34,671 nt of DNA from a virus. Positions 20,431-29,775 of the stretch are shown here, piece by piece (positions within the stretch are counted from its first letter, which is position 1; each line of letters starts with the position of its first letter). The DNA lies in IMG/VR virus record IMGVR_UViG_3300009163_000011, positions 1-34,671 of that record; one strand, given 5' to 3'. The translations under genes and the position numbers were made by a program. The notes under the pieces were generated by a model, which saw nothing but the letters and a program-made list of their open reading frames with translations, had not been told where the DNA came from and did no database searches.

Positions 20431-20657
20431 TGGTTGTAATAAGGCACTTTGTAGGCCACCCCATTTACAGTCACGTTGATAAAGCCAACGGGATTAGCTG
20501 GCAAAGTACCTGATCCAGCAGTTGCCGTAGTCGCGCTGCTAAAGTTCAATAAGTTAATAAAGAACTGCTGCCAGGCGCGGGTTGGGCGTTTGGTCTGTCC
20601 GTCTAGGAATTCGGACTGCGGATAGGGCTGCGTTTGCGGATTGGGTAAAAGTGCCAT
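20427..20657 (-). CDS. Small virion protein, 76 aa (gp26 position)
   Basis: [20 protein letters not shown], then QTKRPTRAWQQFFINLLNFS and a G/T/A-rich end (PANPVGFINVTVNGVAYKVP). The helix RAWQQFFINLL followed by a strand pair is a common phage 'tail-hub attached' motif. It lies at the position of the P22 tail needle gene 26 but is far too short (233 aa in P22), so a reduced plug or a fibre-base protein is likely. The ATG shares its first base with the gp10-like stop (TGATG). Confidence 0.65.
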   Translation of the reverse strand: MALLPNPQTQPYPQSEFLDGQTKRPTRAWQQFFINLLNFSSATTATAGSGTLPANPVGFINVTVNGVAYKVPYYNQ

Positions 20658-22519
20658 CAATTTTCCCCAGCTGCCATTTTTAGGTTAGCCGACACGATCA
20701 CCGCTTTCACGGGATCGGACACGGTCACTTCAAAGATTCGATCCCTTGCAGTTCCCAGCCGCCGCCAAATTGCGCGGTTGGTGTATTTTCCAATTTTGCC
20801 TATGGTTGTCCAATGTTCGCTTGACCAGGTAGAACCGCCATCGCTGGACCAGCGAAGCATAGCCTGGGGATCGTCACCTTGGCCTGTGCTTAGTCCCACG
20901 CCAGGCTGGAACTGCAGCTGCAGCTCTTCAAAGTATTGTCTTTGTAAGTCCGTGGTCAAGTGCGGCGCACGGCGCAACCGTTTGACGTTTTGCCCGTCAT
21001 CGGTGTAAACGTTGCGGTCTAAGTGGTAAATCTTGCCGTTCGAGTAATCCCCAATTAAGTTATACCCCTGGAACACCGCAGCACAATTACCGCGGCAGCG
21101 CTCATATTGGCCTGAGTTATTTGTATATAGCCATTTGTGCCACATACCCGTGGCAATGTCATAGCACCAGGTTAGCTGAAGGGTTGGGAAGCTAATTACA
21201 TAAACTTCGTGGCCTTCAAGCTGGTAGGTCCAGGCTACCGCATCGCTAATTGTTTTGCCTGTTAAAGTGTTTTCTACCGCGTGGGTTGAAATCCTTTGTG
21301 GGACGTACCCGTTCATTTGAACGATCTGGGCTGTTCCGCGGTTATTTCTAGCAAGATAAGCAAATGAATTACCCAGGCGCGAAACGCTGAAGGCTGCAGC
21401 AATACCGTGCTGGGTTGATGTACCTGGAATCCTGGTAAACGGAAATGGGCTTGTTCCCTGGTCCACCCATACTTCGCTAGATGTTTCGCCTAGCAAATAT
21501 ATTTCGCGGTGATCCACGATTAGCGTCACCAAGTCATCGGGTGCGCCATCTTTGCTTGAAAAATTAGTGTTGCCAGAAATAGGGGATAGGACGTTCGAAC
21601 ACCCAAATTGTTGGGTATCTGGTCGGTTGTAAACAAAGTAGTTGTCCACAATGTCCACGTTTGTGCCACCCGAAAATGCCCCGTCCGTTGTTGGCAGCTG
21701 CGAAAAATTCAAACCATATAGGGTTGTGGAGCTTACGGTTTGGCTTGTGCTAACCGTATAAGTGCCCGCACCGCCCGATCCAGTTCCTAGAGCTGTAATG
21801 ATGGTTAGCGCCGTGACACCAGTTCCCTGGATGGTTTGACCGACATACAGCGTTCCGCTTGTGACCGTTGCAACCGTTAAGGTTGTGCCAGAAATTGATC
21901 CCGTAACTTGTGCGCCTACCGTGGTGCTGTTCATTTGGACGCTAGCAACCGTTTGGGATAAGTTAATTGTGTAAGTTCCAAGTCCACCAGAACCTGATCC
22001 CAGGGCTGTAATGACGGTTTCGGAAGTAATGCCCACCCCGAAAAGGGATTGCCCCGCTGCGATTGTGCCGTTAGTAATTCCCGTGACTGTTAGGGTTGTA
22101 CCCGATATAGACCCCGTAAACACCGCGGAAGACGGGCTAGAGATAAACCAGGTATATCGGTTAGTACCGTCCACAATATATGTGTTAATGCCGTTGTCCG
22201 TGATACCTACGCGGCCCGTAGATGTGTTGAGCTGCCCGACCAACGTTCCAATAAAGTTGGACGTTAGCGCGTAAACATAAGGACCGCACACCGCCACCAT
22301 GATGCTGCCACCAGATAGCGTGACCATGCCGCGGACTTCTTGCTGGTTTTGGAATAGAACCAAAGCAGACAAACCAGGAGTTGGGTATAAAGCTATTACG
22401 CCACGATCGCCCTGGGGTTTAGTTGGATCAACTTCGGGAAAGAAATTGATACATTCCTGGGCATCTTGGTAGATCGATGGCGCTTCGTAAGAAGACCCGA
22501 CAAAGCCAAAGTCAGGCAT
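20657..22519 (-). CDS. P22 gp10-like tail hub / packaged-DNA stabilisation protein with two repeat insertions
   Basis: Reads [33 protein letters not shown] and [10 protein letters not shown] at the N-terminus, then [51 protein letters not shown] and a C-terminal [15 protein letters not shown]. These are hallmarks of the gp10/'packaged DNA stabilization' family that closes the portal after packaging. Residues about 134-268 are two copies of a beta repeat; without them about 485 residues remain, near P22 gp10 (472). The start shares one base with the gp4-like stop (TAATG). Confidence 0.9.
   Translation of the reverse strand: MPDFGFVGSSYEAPSIYQDAQECINFFPEVDPTKPQGDRGVIALYPTPGLSALVLFQNQQEVRGMVTLSGGSIMVAVCGPYVYALTSNFIGTLVGQLNTSTGRVGITDNGINTYIVDGTNRYTWFISSPSSAVFTGSISGTTLTVTGITNGTIAAGQSLFGVGITSETVITALGSGSGGLGTYTINLSQTVASVQMNSTTVGAQVTGSISGTTLTVATVTSGTLYVGQTIQGTGVTALTIITALGTGSGGAGTYTVSTSQTVSSTTLYGLNFSQLPTTDGAFSGGTNVDIVDNYFVYNRPDTQQFGCSNVLSPISGNTNFSSKDGAPDDLVTLIVDHREIYLLGETSSEVWVDQGTSPFPFTRIPGTSTQHGIAAAFSVSRLGNSFAYLARNNRGTAQIVQMNGYVPQRISTHAVENTLTGKTISDAVAWTYQLEGHEVYVISFPTLQLTWCYDIATGMWHKWLYTNNSGQYERCRGNCAAVFQGYNLIGDYSNGKIYHLDRNVYTDDGQNVKRLRRAPHLTTDLQRQYFEELQLQFQPGVGLSTGQGDDPQAMLRWSSDGGSTWSSEHWTTIGKIGKYTNRAIWRRLGTARDRIFEVTVSDPVKAVIVSANLKMAAGEN
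21716..22120 (-). repeat. Two beta-repeat modules in the gp10-like protein
   Basis: Each copy is about 64-70 residues: [18 protein letters not shown] ... [20 protein letters not shown] (about 134-197) and [17 protein letters not shown] ... [20 protein letters not shown] (about 206-268). A third copy lies in the gp4-like protein (23032-23250). Confidence 0.9.
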
Positions 22520-23478
22520 TATCTAAATCCCCCGTCCATGATGAAGCCAGCATCTTTAGCTTTGCCCACCATTAATGCGTCAGGATAACGGGACACTTGT
22601 GGCGGCCTCATGTTAGTACGTTTGATTGTGGCTTTAGATTGCGAAGCAAACGCATTAATCATTGTTATTTGCGTGGCGCTGGCTTTGCCATACATCGGCA
22701 TTAGACGTTCCGCCAAACACCACCGCATCGCCATGTTGTAGCCCTGTGGCAGCGTGATGGTTTCGTAATAGTTTTGGAATGTGCGAAAAATTGTGCTGGC
22801 AAACAAGTGCAGCTCACCGCTAGAAGGGTTCGGAAAAACATACAACGTTCCCAGGGTTTCGCTGGGTTGGTAGTAGACCATCTTGGCCCACGGTCCATTT
22901 AGCTGCTTGATGCCTAACGATTCGTATTCTTCCAGGCTAAGAATAGCCACGGGGTAATCCAGATAGCCGCCCGATCCGCTAGCCGATACACGCACGAAGG
23001 CCGATTCAATTGTCAATGGGCGTTCGTAATAGGCCGTAATCGTGGTGCTGGACGCAGTTTGGGAGCTGCTGACGGTATATGTGCCGCCTTCGTTTACGTT
23101 GCCACCAGCGCCCGTATTAAAGCCCACAATGGTCGTTCCAGCAGTAATCCCTGTGCCGCTTAGAGTCATACCCATAGTGATCGCGCCAGCTGTTACGCCG
23201 TTAGCTGGGACGGTTAGCGTTGTGCCTGAGATCGACCCCGTGAATGTCGCCCCGACCGATCCGCCTGGTCCAAGGGTATATTGCACGGTATTTTGGACGG
23301 TTTGGAAAATGATTTCAGTCTTATAAAAGACCATCATGTTTTCGTTGGACCATTGGGCGCACAAATCGTTCAGCATATCGAATGCGTCTTGAGCAGCGTC
23401 CGCCGATGGACTTTCCCCCGCTTCCAATGCGCCAATGTCTTTTAACGATCTGGTAATTATGTCGTAGGGTGTAGTCAT
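22519..23478 (-). CDS. P22 gp4-like neck protein with one repeat insertion
   Basis: The N-terminus ([20 protein letters not shown], then [20 protein letters not shown]) and the C-terminal PLASQSK-like helices ([20 protein letters not shown]) match the gp4 head-completion family, which binds the portal ring and joins gp10. The loop between QYTLGPGGS (67-74) and [13 protein letters not shown] (150-162), normally short, holds one 70-residue beta repeat (about 77-149). It overlaps the gp10-like start by 1 bp. P22 gp4 also has a peptidoglycan hydrolase activity; no such site is visible here. Confidence 0.85.
   Translation of the reverse strand: MTTPYDIITRSLKDIGALEAGESPSADAAQDAFDMLNDLCAQWSNENMMVFYKTEIIFQTVQNTVQYTLGPGGSVGATFTGSISGTTLTVPANGVTAGAITMGMTLSGTGITAGTTIVGFNTGAGGNVNEGGTYTVSSSQTASSTTITAYYERPLTIESAFVRVSASGSGGYLDYPVAILSLEEYESLGIKQLNGPWAKMVYYQPSETLGTLYVFPNPSSGELHLFASTIFRTFQNYYETITLPQGYNMAMRWCLAERLMPMYGKASATQITMINAFASQSKATIKRTNMRPPQVSRYPDALMVGKAKDAGFIMDGGFR
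23032..23250 (-). repeat. Beta-repeat module in the gp4-like protein
   Basis: [18 protein letters not shown] ... [18 protein letters not shown] ... [18 protein letters not shown]; same module as in the gp10-like protein (21716-22120). It sits in a surface loop of the neck protein. Confidence 0.9.
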
Positions 23479-23486
23479 GGCTTTTT

Positions 23487-23801
23487 TTAGAGTTTGACGC
23501 TAAAAATCTGGTTTTTCCAGGGCAAATCGTTGTGTGCTTCGCTTTTTAGATAGTCTAGTTGTTCTTGTAGTCTTGATTTTAGGGACTTTGGTTCGTCTTG
23601 CAAATACATTTCGCGCAAACAATCCACTATGTGCGTTTCTCTGATTTCAGCATAAGGCACGGAAATCTTGCCTTCTACATCCGCATGGCCTTGGCTTTGC
23701 ACCTGGTTGTCGCCTTCTATAGCAGTCACCAGGTAGTTAACACTTACCAGGTTGTCACCCAGGGAAGTGGTTTGCAGCACTTTCCATTCAAACGTTGTCA
23801 T
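23487..23801 (-). CDS. Small virion-region protein, 104 aa (DUF7936-like)
   Basis: Starts [20 protein letters not shown], then [20 protein letters not shown] and a C-terminal helix ([17 protein letters not shown]). The opening 'FEWKV ... V.Y' sheet pattern fits a small beta protein seen next to fibre genes in aquatic phages, which I recall as DUF7936. No function is established. It overlaps the next gene by 14 bp. A structural or fibre-chaperone role is inferred only from position. Confidence 0.65.
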   Translation of the reverse strand: MTTFEWKVLQTTSLGDNLVSVNYLVTAIEGDNQVQSQGHADVEGKISVPYAEIRETHIVDCLREMYLQDEPKSLKSRLQEQLDYLKSEAHNDLPWKNQIFSVKL

Positions 23802-24228
23802 TTCTAGGCCAGTTCTGAGTAGTTACAACCGTAATGAATGCTGCAACGTCCGCGCTGGCTTCGATTGCTGCAGCCAAACGGGTGCATTCGGTTATTACTG
23901 CAGCGCGAAATGTCTCTGCAGCTGCTGGAATGTCAATGCTGCGTTCCACCTTGCGGATCACCATCCAATCAGTTTGGGCCAGCAGCTTGTTTGCGGTGTC
24001 TTTAACCTGGGCGGTCCAGTTAGTTTTTAAACCAGCCAGGTCTTTTGGATTGTCCACGCCCCAGTAAAAGCGGTCATCGTATGTTGCGGTTTCTTCTGCC
24101 ACTTCCACAATCCCGATTGCGTTCTTTTCCTCAATAGAAGTCAAACGCAACCAATTAGCGGGATATGAAGTGCCATTGATTTCAAATGGTAAATCTAAAG
24201 GAATGATTGTGTCGTTGTGTTTAAACAT
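23788..24228 (-). CDS. Tail fibre assembly/attachment-like protein, 146 aa
   Basis: FEINGTSYPANWLRLTSIEE is a small beta domain; DDRFYWGVDNPKDLAGLKTN and WTAQVKDTANKLLAQTDWMV, then RSIDIPAAAETFRAAVITEC, form the helical part, with the 'LLAxTDWxxxR' phrase common to tail fibre assembly and DUF4376-type chaperones. It directly follows the large fibre gene (1 bp apart), where such chaperones usually lie, so help in folding or attaching that fibre is likely. Confidence 0.75.
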   Translation of the reverse strand: MFKHNDTIIPLDLPFEINGTSYPANWLRLTSIEEKNAIGIVEVAEETATYDDRFYWGVDNPKDLAGLKTNWTAQVKDTANKLLAQTDWMVIRKVERSIDIPAAAETFRAAVITECTRLAAAIEASADVAAFITVVTTQNWPRNDNV

Positions 24229-24229
24229 A

Positions 24230-26641
24230 TTACCTCGCTAAAGCGTTCTTAAAGGGATTCTCGGCAAAACAAGCGTATATGTATGTTCCACCGCTTGCGT
24301 TGTAAGAAGCATCAGTATTGCGTATTTTGAATCCATTGCTTAATCCGTCAAGTGCGGCAAAAGTTCCTTCTGCATTAGACAAACTTGGATAAAGTTCTAA
24401 ACTTTCAACATTAGATGTATCTCTAGATGTATCCAATATGCGCCAATTTGCCGTGGAGTCAGTCCGCTTAATTAATATAAATCTTGGCCTAAATCCTAAA
24501 AACAAAAAAGGCCCATCAGCAGACCCGTTACCCGTGTATGACCCAAAGGCTGAATACCCCGCTACTGCGGAAAAGCAGTAGGCTACATAGGTCGTGCCAT
24601 TAGCATTAGTATCAGCGCCACCACCTGTGCTAAATACAGTAGATGTTGGTGCGGTATTGTTCCAAAATCCAGCCGCAGAAGCAAACGCATCCGTAGCATT
24701 TAAATACAATCCGCCATTTTGAGGTGTTGCATTTGCATTTTGATGATATGTAGGCCAATTACCAACAGCACTTCTGCTTTTTAGAATAATCATTGCTGGC
24801 GTAACACCAAGCCCGTGTCCTCTAGTTGCCCCCGCTGTTCCATTTCCTGTAAATGTCACCACGCTAAATCCTTGCGTAGCACCAGCACTTACAGTTGATG
24901 TGATAGTGCCGTTAGTGTTGGATGAGGATGTGCCACCCGCTTTCCAATTCCAAGCAACCTGAGTGTCACCGCTTGCGTTTACACCAGCATCTGAACCTAC
25001 AGTAAATCCGCTAGAGTTAAAGGCTGTTACACCGCCTGTTTGCGTTAATTCTTGGCTAGTTAAATCACTATATAGCGCTTTTTGAACACCACGAATTGAA
25101 TCATAGAGTTGATGGTTAGATGCAGTATTTCTACGCTTAATCCAAATATAGTCAGGTTGGAATGAAATTCCATTAACAGCATTGCTTACAGATTGTGTGC
25201 TTCCATTACCCGTATACAGCGTAGCCGCCATATAAGCCGCACCATTTGTAATAGTTGAATCTGGTAAGTTATATGCGTTTAATGAAATAAATCCAGTTGG
25301 CGGTGTGTTTGTAAATGCCCGTTGTCCAAAATTAGCCGCCCATACGCATCCAGCAACCTCTAGCATATAGAAGATTTGCGTTCCAGCAGTAAAAGTAAAT
25401 GTTGGGTTTGCGCCCGTAGATGGATTGCCAGTTGAACCGCCAGCAGAATCAACCCAACTATTTCCAGTTCCAATAAAGCATTTGCCATTAGTAATATCTA
25501 ATGCTACTTGCCACACTTGATTGGTTGTAAATCTTGATGCGCCAGAATAAGTTACTGAGGTTTCACTTGCTATATTAAAAGAACCCGTGTTATCGTAAAT
25601 CCACCACAAACCAGCGATTGCGCCAGGATATGCGTTCTGTGCCGCTTGATTGCTTGTAATACCAAAACCGCCAGCACTTGAAGTGGTTAGAGTAAATTCC
25701 GCATACCACTTGCCAGATGACGCACCCATTGTTGCAAGACAAGTTGCGTGTCCACCAGCACCCCAAGACAAATTTCCGTCTGCTGGGCCTGTGCCGTTTG
25801 AACCTCTATTAAGAGGGTTCATTACTGGGTAATTACTAACAGTCGCACTTGTCAGCGTAGGCACATCCAGCATTGAATCATAGGTAGCGCCAGCAGTCAC
25901 GCTAATGTTGTTTACTGTCCATGTATTGCTGTTACCAGAGAAATCAGTACCCAATGCGGCAGATGTGCCGTTGCTACTGAAGTTTAGATAGAAGCCGTTA
26001 TTGCCATAAGTACCCGTGTATTTGGCTGGTTGCCATACGCCTGTTATTGCGTTGGTTGAACCGAATGAAGATGGGGTTAGGGCTTGTCCGTCAATGAAAT
26101 TGATTTCTGTTAAATAACCATCATAAAAATCACCAGCACCCATAAATGCGTCAGTTGCTATTCTGTGAACTGTTCCGCTTTTATTTACATTGGAACTTGA
26201 TGAAGTGAGTGTAGAACGAAGGTCAGTTGCCCATGCTGTTATTTCAACGCCATTTAAATATACGCGCAATCTATTTGAGGCAGTTGCATTTCCACCATCA
26301 AATACAAATATCATGTTGTACCAAGCGGCTGTGTCTCGAAATACTTGGGTAGAAGCCAAAATCGTGACTGAATTACATACAACCCATAATGCTTCAGTTC
26401 CAGCACGAAAATATCCAAAATCTTCTGCCGCAACAATTCCAGCAGAATAAAGAATTGGATAATCAGAACCCGCTAATTTACCTCGTTTAAGCCAAAAACT
26501 CCAAGTCCATTTAGCGGAATTGGTTGGCGTTCCCATTGTCCTATTAAAGTATGCGGTAGCACTACTGCGTGTTCGCACACTACGGGCTACTGTGTAGCCA
26601 CCGCTAGGGCGTGTAAATAGTTCGTCTTTAGCCGCAAGCAT
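24230..26641 (-). CDS. Large tail fibre/receptor-binding protein with LamG-like and DUF7483-like domains, 803 aa
   Basis: The N-terminal part is a concanavalin-like domain (NSAKWTWSFWLKRGKLAGSD, RVYLNGVEITAWATDLRSTL, GYLTEINFIDGQALTPSSFG; about 35-205). A SPRY-like sandwich follows (SGKWYAEFTLTTSSAGGFGI, about 305-425). Then two copies of a repeated unit ('GNGSTQSVSNAVNGISFQPD-YIWIKRR' and 'GNGTAGATRGHGLGVTPAMI-ILKSR', then 'FLGFRPRFILIKRTD') are found, each ending in a strand pair, as in DUF7483 fibres. It probably contacts surface sugars. It shares one base with the previous gene (TAATG). Confidence 0.85.
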   Translation of the reverse strand: MLAAKDELFTRPSGGYTVARSVRTRSSATAYFNRTMGTPTNSAKWTWSFWLKRGKLAGSDYPILYSAGIVAAEDFGYFRAGTEALWVVCNSVTILASTQVFRDTAAWYNMIFVFDGGNATASNRLRVYLNGVEITAWATDLRSTLTSSSSNVNKSGTVHRIATDAFMGAGDFYDGYLTEINFIDGQALTPSSFGSTNAITGVWQPAKYTGTYGNNGFYLNFSSNGTSAALGTDFSGNSNTWTVNNISVTAGATYDSMLDVPTLTSATVSNYPVMNPLNRGSNGTGPADGNLSWGAGGHATCLATMGASSGKWYAEFTLTTSSAGGFGITSNQAAQNAYPGAIAGLWWIYDNTGSFNIASETSVTYSGASRFTTNQVWQVALDITNGKCFIGTGNSWVDSAGGSTGNPSTGANPTFTFTAGTQIFYMLEVAGCVWAANFGQRAFTNTPPTGFISLNAYNLPDSTITNGAAYMAATLYTGNGSTQSVSNAVNGISFQPDYIWIKRRNTASNHQLYDSIRGVQKALYSDLTSQELTQTGGVTAFNSSGFTVGSDAGVNASGDTQVAWNWKAGGTSSSNTNGTITSTVSAGATQGFSVVTFTGNGTAGATRGHGLGVTPAMIILKSRSAVGNWPTYHQNANATPQNGGLYLNATDAFASAAGFWNNTAPTSTVFSTGGGADTNANGTTYVAYCFSAVAGYSAFGSYTGNGSADGPFLFLGFRPRFILIKRTDSTANWRILDTSRDTSNVESLELYPSLSNAEGTFAALDGLSNGFKIRNTDASYNASGGTYIYACFAENPFKNALAR

Positions 26642-28845
26642 TATGCGAACGCCTGTGCGTAAGTGCCATACCAGTTAGTGCCGTCAGCAACGAAGGTCAA
26701 TATGTCTCGCCCTGTGCTTGCGGTAGTTGTTAGTGTTGGGGCAGTCCCGCCAGGCCATTTAACCGATGTAAACACACCAGTTCTAGAACCCGTTGCATCT
26801 TGCGTTGCTATCAGAATAAACGATTTGCCAGCCGTGTTGGTCGGCATGGTGAAGGTGCAGTTACCCGTCATGGTGACTGTTTGAACTGTGCCGTTAGTAA
26901 GCGCTAGGGTTTGTGATGTGCCAGAGTTACCAATCGCCACTACGCTTTCGGTGTAATTAGTAATGGTTGGGTTATTGATGATTGGGCTAGTCAGTCCAGT
27001 AACAGTCAGATAACCCGTTGAAGGAATAAACGATAACTTAGTGGATGCGGTTTTTACTGGCAGATTACCCGTGGTCGTTGTTACCCAGGTTGGATAAACA
27101 GCGCTTGCGGTTGTTGTGTCGTCCGTAATACCTACGTTTGTTGCATTTGTTGCGTTTGTTGCGTTTGTTACCGCGGTTGTGCTGATAACGGCGACCACTT
27201 GCGCTGCAGTCGCAGCTGTGAATGCGCTAGTACCGTTTCCATACGCCAGGCCGCTTAGAGTAGCCACGCCCGTACCGCCATTGCCAGCCACTAAAGTGCC
27301 AGCAACCGTCACCGCGCCTTGTGTAGCTGTAGCTGGAGTTAAACCAGTAGTTCCAAAATTAATGCTGCTAACCGCGGTGCTTGTCAAAGCCGCCCAGGAT
27401 GGGGCTGCGCCAGTATTACCAATTAAGACCTGGCCCGTTGTTCCCGCTGCAGTCGCTACTGGTGCGCCCGCTGCGCCGCCGCCGTAGACAACACCGTATT
27501 GGGTTAAGGCTGCCGAAGATGCCCAAGTCGATGCGCTAGAGAAATATGGAATACCGCCAGATGTGCCCGCGACCGTCAAGGCCAACGTGCCAGAAGTCGT
27601 GATGGGTGAACCAGTTACAGAAATCAACCCGCCTGTAAAGCTTTGGGCCACCGAAGTAACCGTTCCAACGTAATCCGTCCCCCAGGATGGCAAACCAGCA
27701 GCAACGCGCAGCACTTGGCCCGTTGAACCAATACCAAGCATTGCAGTAGCGCCAGCTGCGCTTTGATATGGCAGCGAACCAGCCACACCGCCAGCCAGGT
27801 TGGTTGCGGTTGTTGCTAGCGTTGCTGTGGCTGCATTGCCAGATGTGTTTTGATTAAATGTAGGCCAAGTAAATGTGCCAGTTGAAAAATTGCCCGATTG
27901 CGGCGTTCCAAGAATTGGAGTAACTAGGGTTGGGCTGGTTGCAAATACCAAAGAACCGCTGCCAGTTTCGTCCGTCATTGCAGCCAGCAAATTGGCGCTA
28001 GAAGGCGTTGCAAGCCAGGTTGCTACACCAGTACCCAAACCAGTAATTGAACCGACTGCTGGGGTGATTGTGGTGTTTCCAGCCAGGGTAAGCTGGCCCT
28101 GGGCGTTTACTGTGAATGTGCCAACCTGGGTTGCTGAACCGTAGGCTGCAGCTGTCACCGCGGTATTGGTGATGCTAAATTGTGTTGCCGTTAAAGTTAA
28201 ACCCGTGCCAGCTGTGTAAGTCGATGCAACCGAAAAGTTATACCAATTGATTGCAGTTGTGCCTAATGTGCCGCCTGGCTGCGCGGAAGAATACCAGGCT
28301 GAATCAGCTTGTGAACCCGATATAACAAACACAATTGCGCCAACGTATTCGTCCCAGGTATCACCGCCAACGCTGCGCGTCCATGCGCCAGAAGAAACCA
28401 AATAAATACCGTTATCAGCTGCAGCAGTTTGGTTTTTAACCAGGACCGTATTGCCAGCAACCAGCGAAACGGTGTCAATTGTTTGCAGCCCTGACAAACT
28501 GGTAATGTTTGCCATCGATGCAGCATTAACTGGCTGCTTCCAGCTCAGTCCAGCAGCAAAATAATCCACATATTGCTTATTTACAAGGTCGGTTGCGCCC
28601 GATGGGGTTGCAGCCACCGTGCCCGATGTAAACGCAGCAGTGGAAGGGCTTGTTGCCCCGATTGTTGTGCTGTTTATCGTGCTGTTTGTAATATTCAAAC
28701 CCGATTGATTGGGCGAAATATTAGGATAAAACGGCGTTCCCGCTGGTCCGATCAACGAAACAAGGGTGAAAGCTGGACCAGGATCAAATATGCCCTGGAC
28801 GGGCACAATATTGATCGTGGATGTGACGGACGTTTGGTTGGACAT
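26641..28845 (-). CDS. Large tail fibre shaft protein, 734 aa
   Basis: The start is the ATG at 28845 (AAGGGG 7 bases upstream). After TTIGATSPSTAAFTSG and VNKQYVDYFAAGLSWKQPVN (about 60-105), an adhesin-like unit with ISSGAWTRS and DEYVGAIVFV, the shaft is T/A/G/S-rich with repeats of the 'TLVTPILGTPQSGNFSTG' and 'LTVAGTSGGIPYFSSAST' kind. The C-terminus (TFTMPTNTAGKSFILIATQD ... DILTFVADGTNWYG) is the beta tip found in many phage fibres. It is a trimeric fibre, probably carrying or assisting the 803-residue fibre encoded next. Confidence 0.85.
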   Translation of the reverse strand: MSNQTSVTSTINIVPVQGIFDPGPAFTLVSLIGPAGTPFYPNISPNQSGLNITNSTINSTTIGATSPSTAAFTSGTVAATPSGATDLVNKQYVDYFAAGLSWKQPVNAASMANITSLSGLQTIDTVSLVAGNTVLVKNQTAAADNGIYLVSSGAWTRSVGGDTWDEYVGAIVFVISGSQADSAWYSSAQPGGTLGTTAINWYNFSVASTYTAGTGLTLTATQFSITNTAVTAAAYGSATQVGTFTVNAQGQLTLAGNTTITPAVGSITGLGTGVATWLATPSSANLLAAMTDETGSGSLVFATSPTLVTPILGTPQSGNFSTGTFTWPTFNQNTSGNAATATLATTATNLAGGVAGSLPYQSAAGATAMLGIGSTGQVLRVAAGLPSWGTDYVGTVTSVAQSFTGGLISVTGSPITTSGTLALTVAGTSGGIPYFSSASTWASSAALTQYGVVYGGGAAGAPVATAAGTTGQVLIGNTGAAPSWAALTSTAVSSINFGTTGLTPATATQGAVTVAGTLVAGNGGTGVATLSGLAYGNGTSAFTAATAAQVVAVISTTAVTNATNATNATNVGITDDTTTASAVYPTWVTTTTGNLPVKTASTKLSFIPSTGYLTVTGLTSPIINNPTITNYTESVVAIGNSGTSQTLALTNGTVQTVTMTGNCTFTMPTNTAGKSFILIATQDATGSRTGVFTSVKWPGGTAPTLTTTASTGRDILTFVADGTNWYGTYAQAFA
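27137..27172 (-). repeat. Nine-bp tandem repeat in the fibre gene
   Basis: Four units of TTTGTTGCG/A (last one TTTGTTACC) on the plus strand encode T-N-A-T-N-A-T-N-A-T-N-V. The unit is a multiple of three, so changes in copy number keep the frame. Confidence 0.85.
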
Positions 28846-28857
28846 AGCCACCCCTTA

Positions 28858-29196
28858 TTAATCGGCCTGGCAAGCAGTTATGTAGAGTGTGTTTGTGCCT
28901 GAGCTAATGGCTTTGATGTAGAACGGTGCTTTTGGTGCAGCGACTAAAAGTGGAAAGTTCATAGAAGCTGGCAGCACAAATGAACCACTTATTCCAGTTG
29001 TAGCAATAGTGGGGGTTGTAACGGTGCTGGAATTAGAAAATTCAACGGCAGCCTTACCAGTTCCCGTATTGATCAACGAAACGTAATTGGTTTGGTCATT
29101 TGTAGTGGCTTCGATTAGAAGCGCGGTGCTAGCAGATGTTGTGAGGTCTAGCGCATAAGTGCGACCGCTGTATCGCATCACGGAAGTGTTGACCAT
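28858..29196 (-). CDS. Small beta-rich virion protein, 112 aa
   Basis: The ATG at 29196 (AAGGA 7 bases upstream) is preferred to a TTG two codons earlier. The protein reads MVNTSVMRYSGRTYALDLTT, then SASTALLIEATTNDQTNYVS and GSFVLPASMNFPLLVAAP, ending TNTLYITACQAD: all beta, low charge, like capsid decoration proteins. It lies between the coat-side genes and the fibres, beyond the terminator at 29244-29270. A decoration or fibre-base protein; uncertain which. Confidence 0.65.
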   Translation of the reverse strand: MVNTSVMRYSGRTYALDLTTSASTALLIEATTNDQTNYVSLINTGTGKAAVEFSNSSTVTTPTIATTGISGSFVLPASMNFPLLVAAPKAPFYIKAISSGTNTLYITACQAD

Positions 29197-29243
29197 GTTC
29201 AATCCTTCAAAATTGTGTCTGAATTATAGGCTTCAAAAAGGAA

Positions 29244-29270
29244 AAAGCCACCCCTTTTGAGAGTGGCTTT
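29244..29270 (-). terminator. Rho-independent terminator after the 143-aa gene
   Basis: AAAGCCAC (29244-29251) pairs perfectly with GTGGCTTT (29263-29270) around an 11-base loop. In the leftward direction the stem runs into TTTTTCC-TTTTT, a good U tract. It lies 18 bases beyond the stop of the 143-aa virion gene and would reduce read-through into the fibre genes. Confidence 0.85.
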
Positions 29271-29287
29271 CCCTTATTTATCAACGA

Positions 29288-29719
29288 TTAAAACTCGCTG
29301 AAGTCGTACCCGTAAACGAATATGTCTACAGTACCGCCAGCAACGGCAGTTCCGACTTTGACATACAAGGTTTGAGCTGTCAAACGTGTAGCCTTTGTTC
29401 CAGCTACTACGGTTGAGTTGGTGACATAGGTTGAGCTGGTGTTGCTAGTCAACGAAGCGTTGGTAACAATCTCAGTTCCTGTTCCAGCTGGTGCGGTCCA
29501 AATAGCCAATGCACCACCACTAACGTCAACGTTAGCGTTTGTGATCGCTACATATTGAACGTTGTATGAAGATGTGTTGTTTACTGGAAGAGTTACAGCT
29601 GCGTCACCTGTTTGACTAATTGGCACGGCGCTAGCGTAGGCCAAAAGGCGAATCGCTTGGTTCGTTGCCAGGTTAGATGGGTGAATCGTTTGGGTACTTG
29701 CTGGTCCTGGATTAGCCAT
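29288..29719 (-). CDS. Beta-rich virion protein, probable capsid decoration, 143 aa
   Basis: Starts MANPGPASTQTIHPSNLATN, then AVPISQTGDAAVTLPVNNTS and SYNVQYVAITNANVDVSGGA, and ends GTVDIFVYGYDFSEF; high T/A/V/S and few charges. These are the features of trimeric jelly-roll decoration proteins, and it lies directly after the coat gene. It is framed by hairpins (29752-29768 before, 29244-29270 after), which suits separate, high-level expression. Confidence 0.72.
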   Translation of the reverse strand: MANPGPASTQTIHPSNLATNQAIRLLAYASAVPISQTGDAAVTLPVNNTSSYNVQYVAITNANVDVSGGALAIWTAPAGTGTEIVTNASLTSNTSSTYVTNSTVVAGTKATRLTAQTLYVKVGTAVAGGTVDIFVYGYDFSEF

Positions 29720-29751
29720 GATAGAAATTCCTTAAAAATGTTTAATGAAAC

Positions 29752-29768
29752 GGGGGTGTTTAGCCCCC
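29752..29768 (-). terminator. Hairpin after the coat gene
   Basis: GGGGG (29752-29756) and CCCCC (29764-29768) around a 7-base loop, 8 bases after the coat stop. The following GTTTCATTAAAC in the leftward direction is only partly U-rich, so it is probably a partial terminator or an mRNA-end stabiliser. Confidence 0.55.
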
Positions 29769-29775
29769 ATTAGGT

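Noticed and set aside
27116-27487. A 123-codon plus-strand frame rich in V, A and P
   Set aside because: Antisense to the low-complexity fibre shaft; repetitive T/A/G codons leave the opposite strand open by chance.
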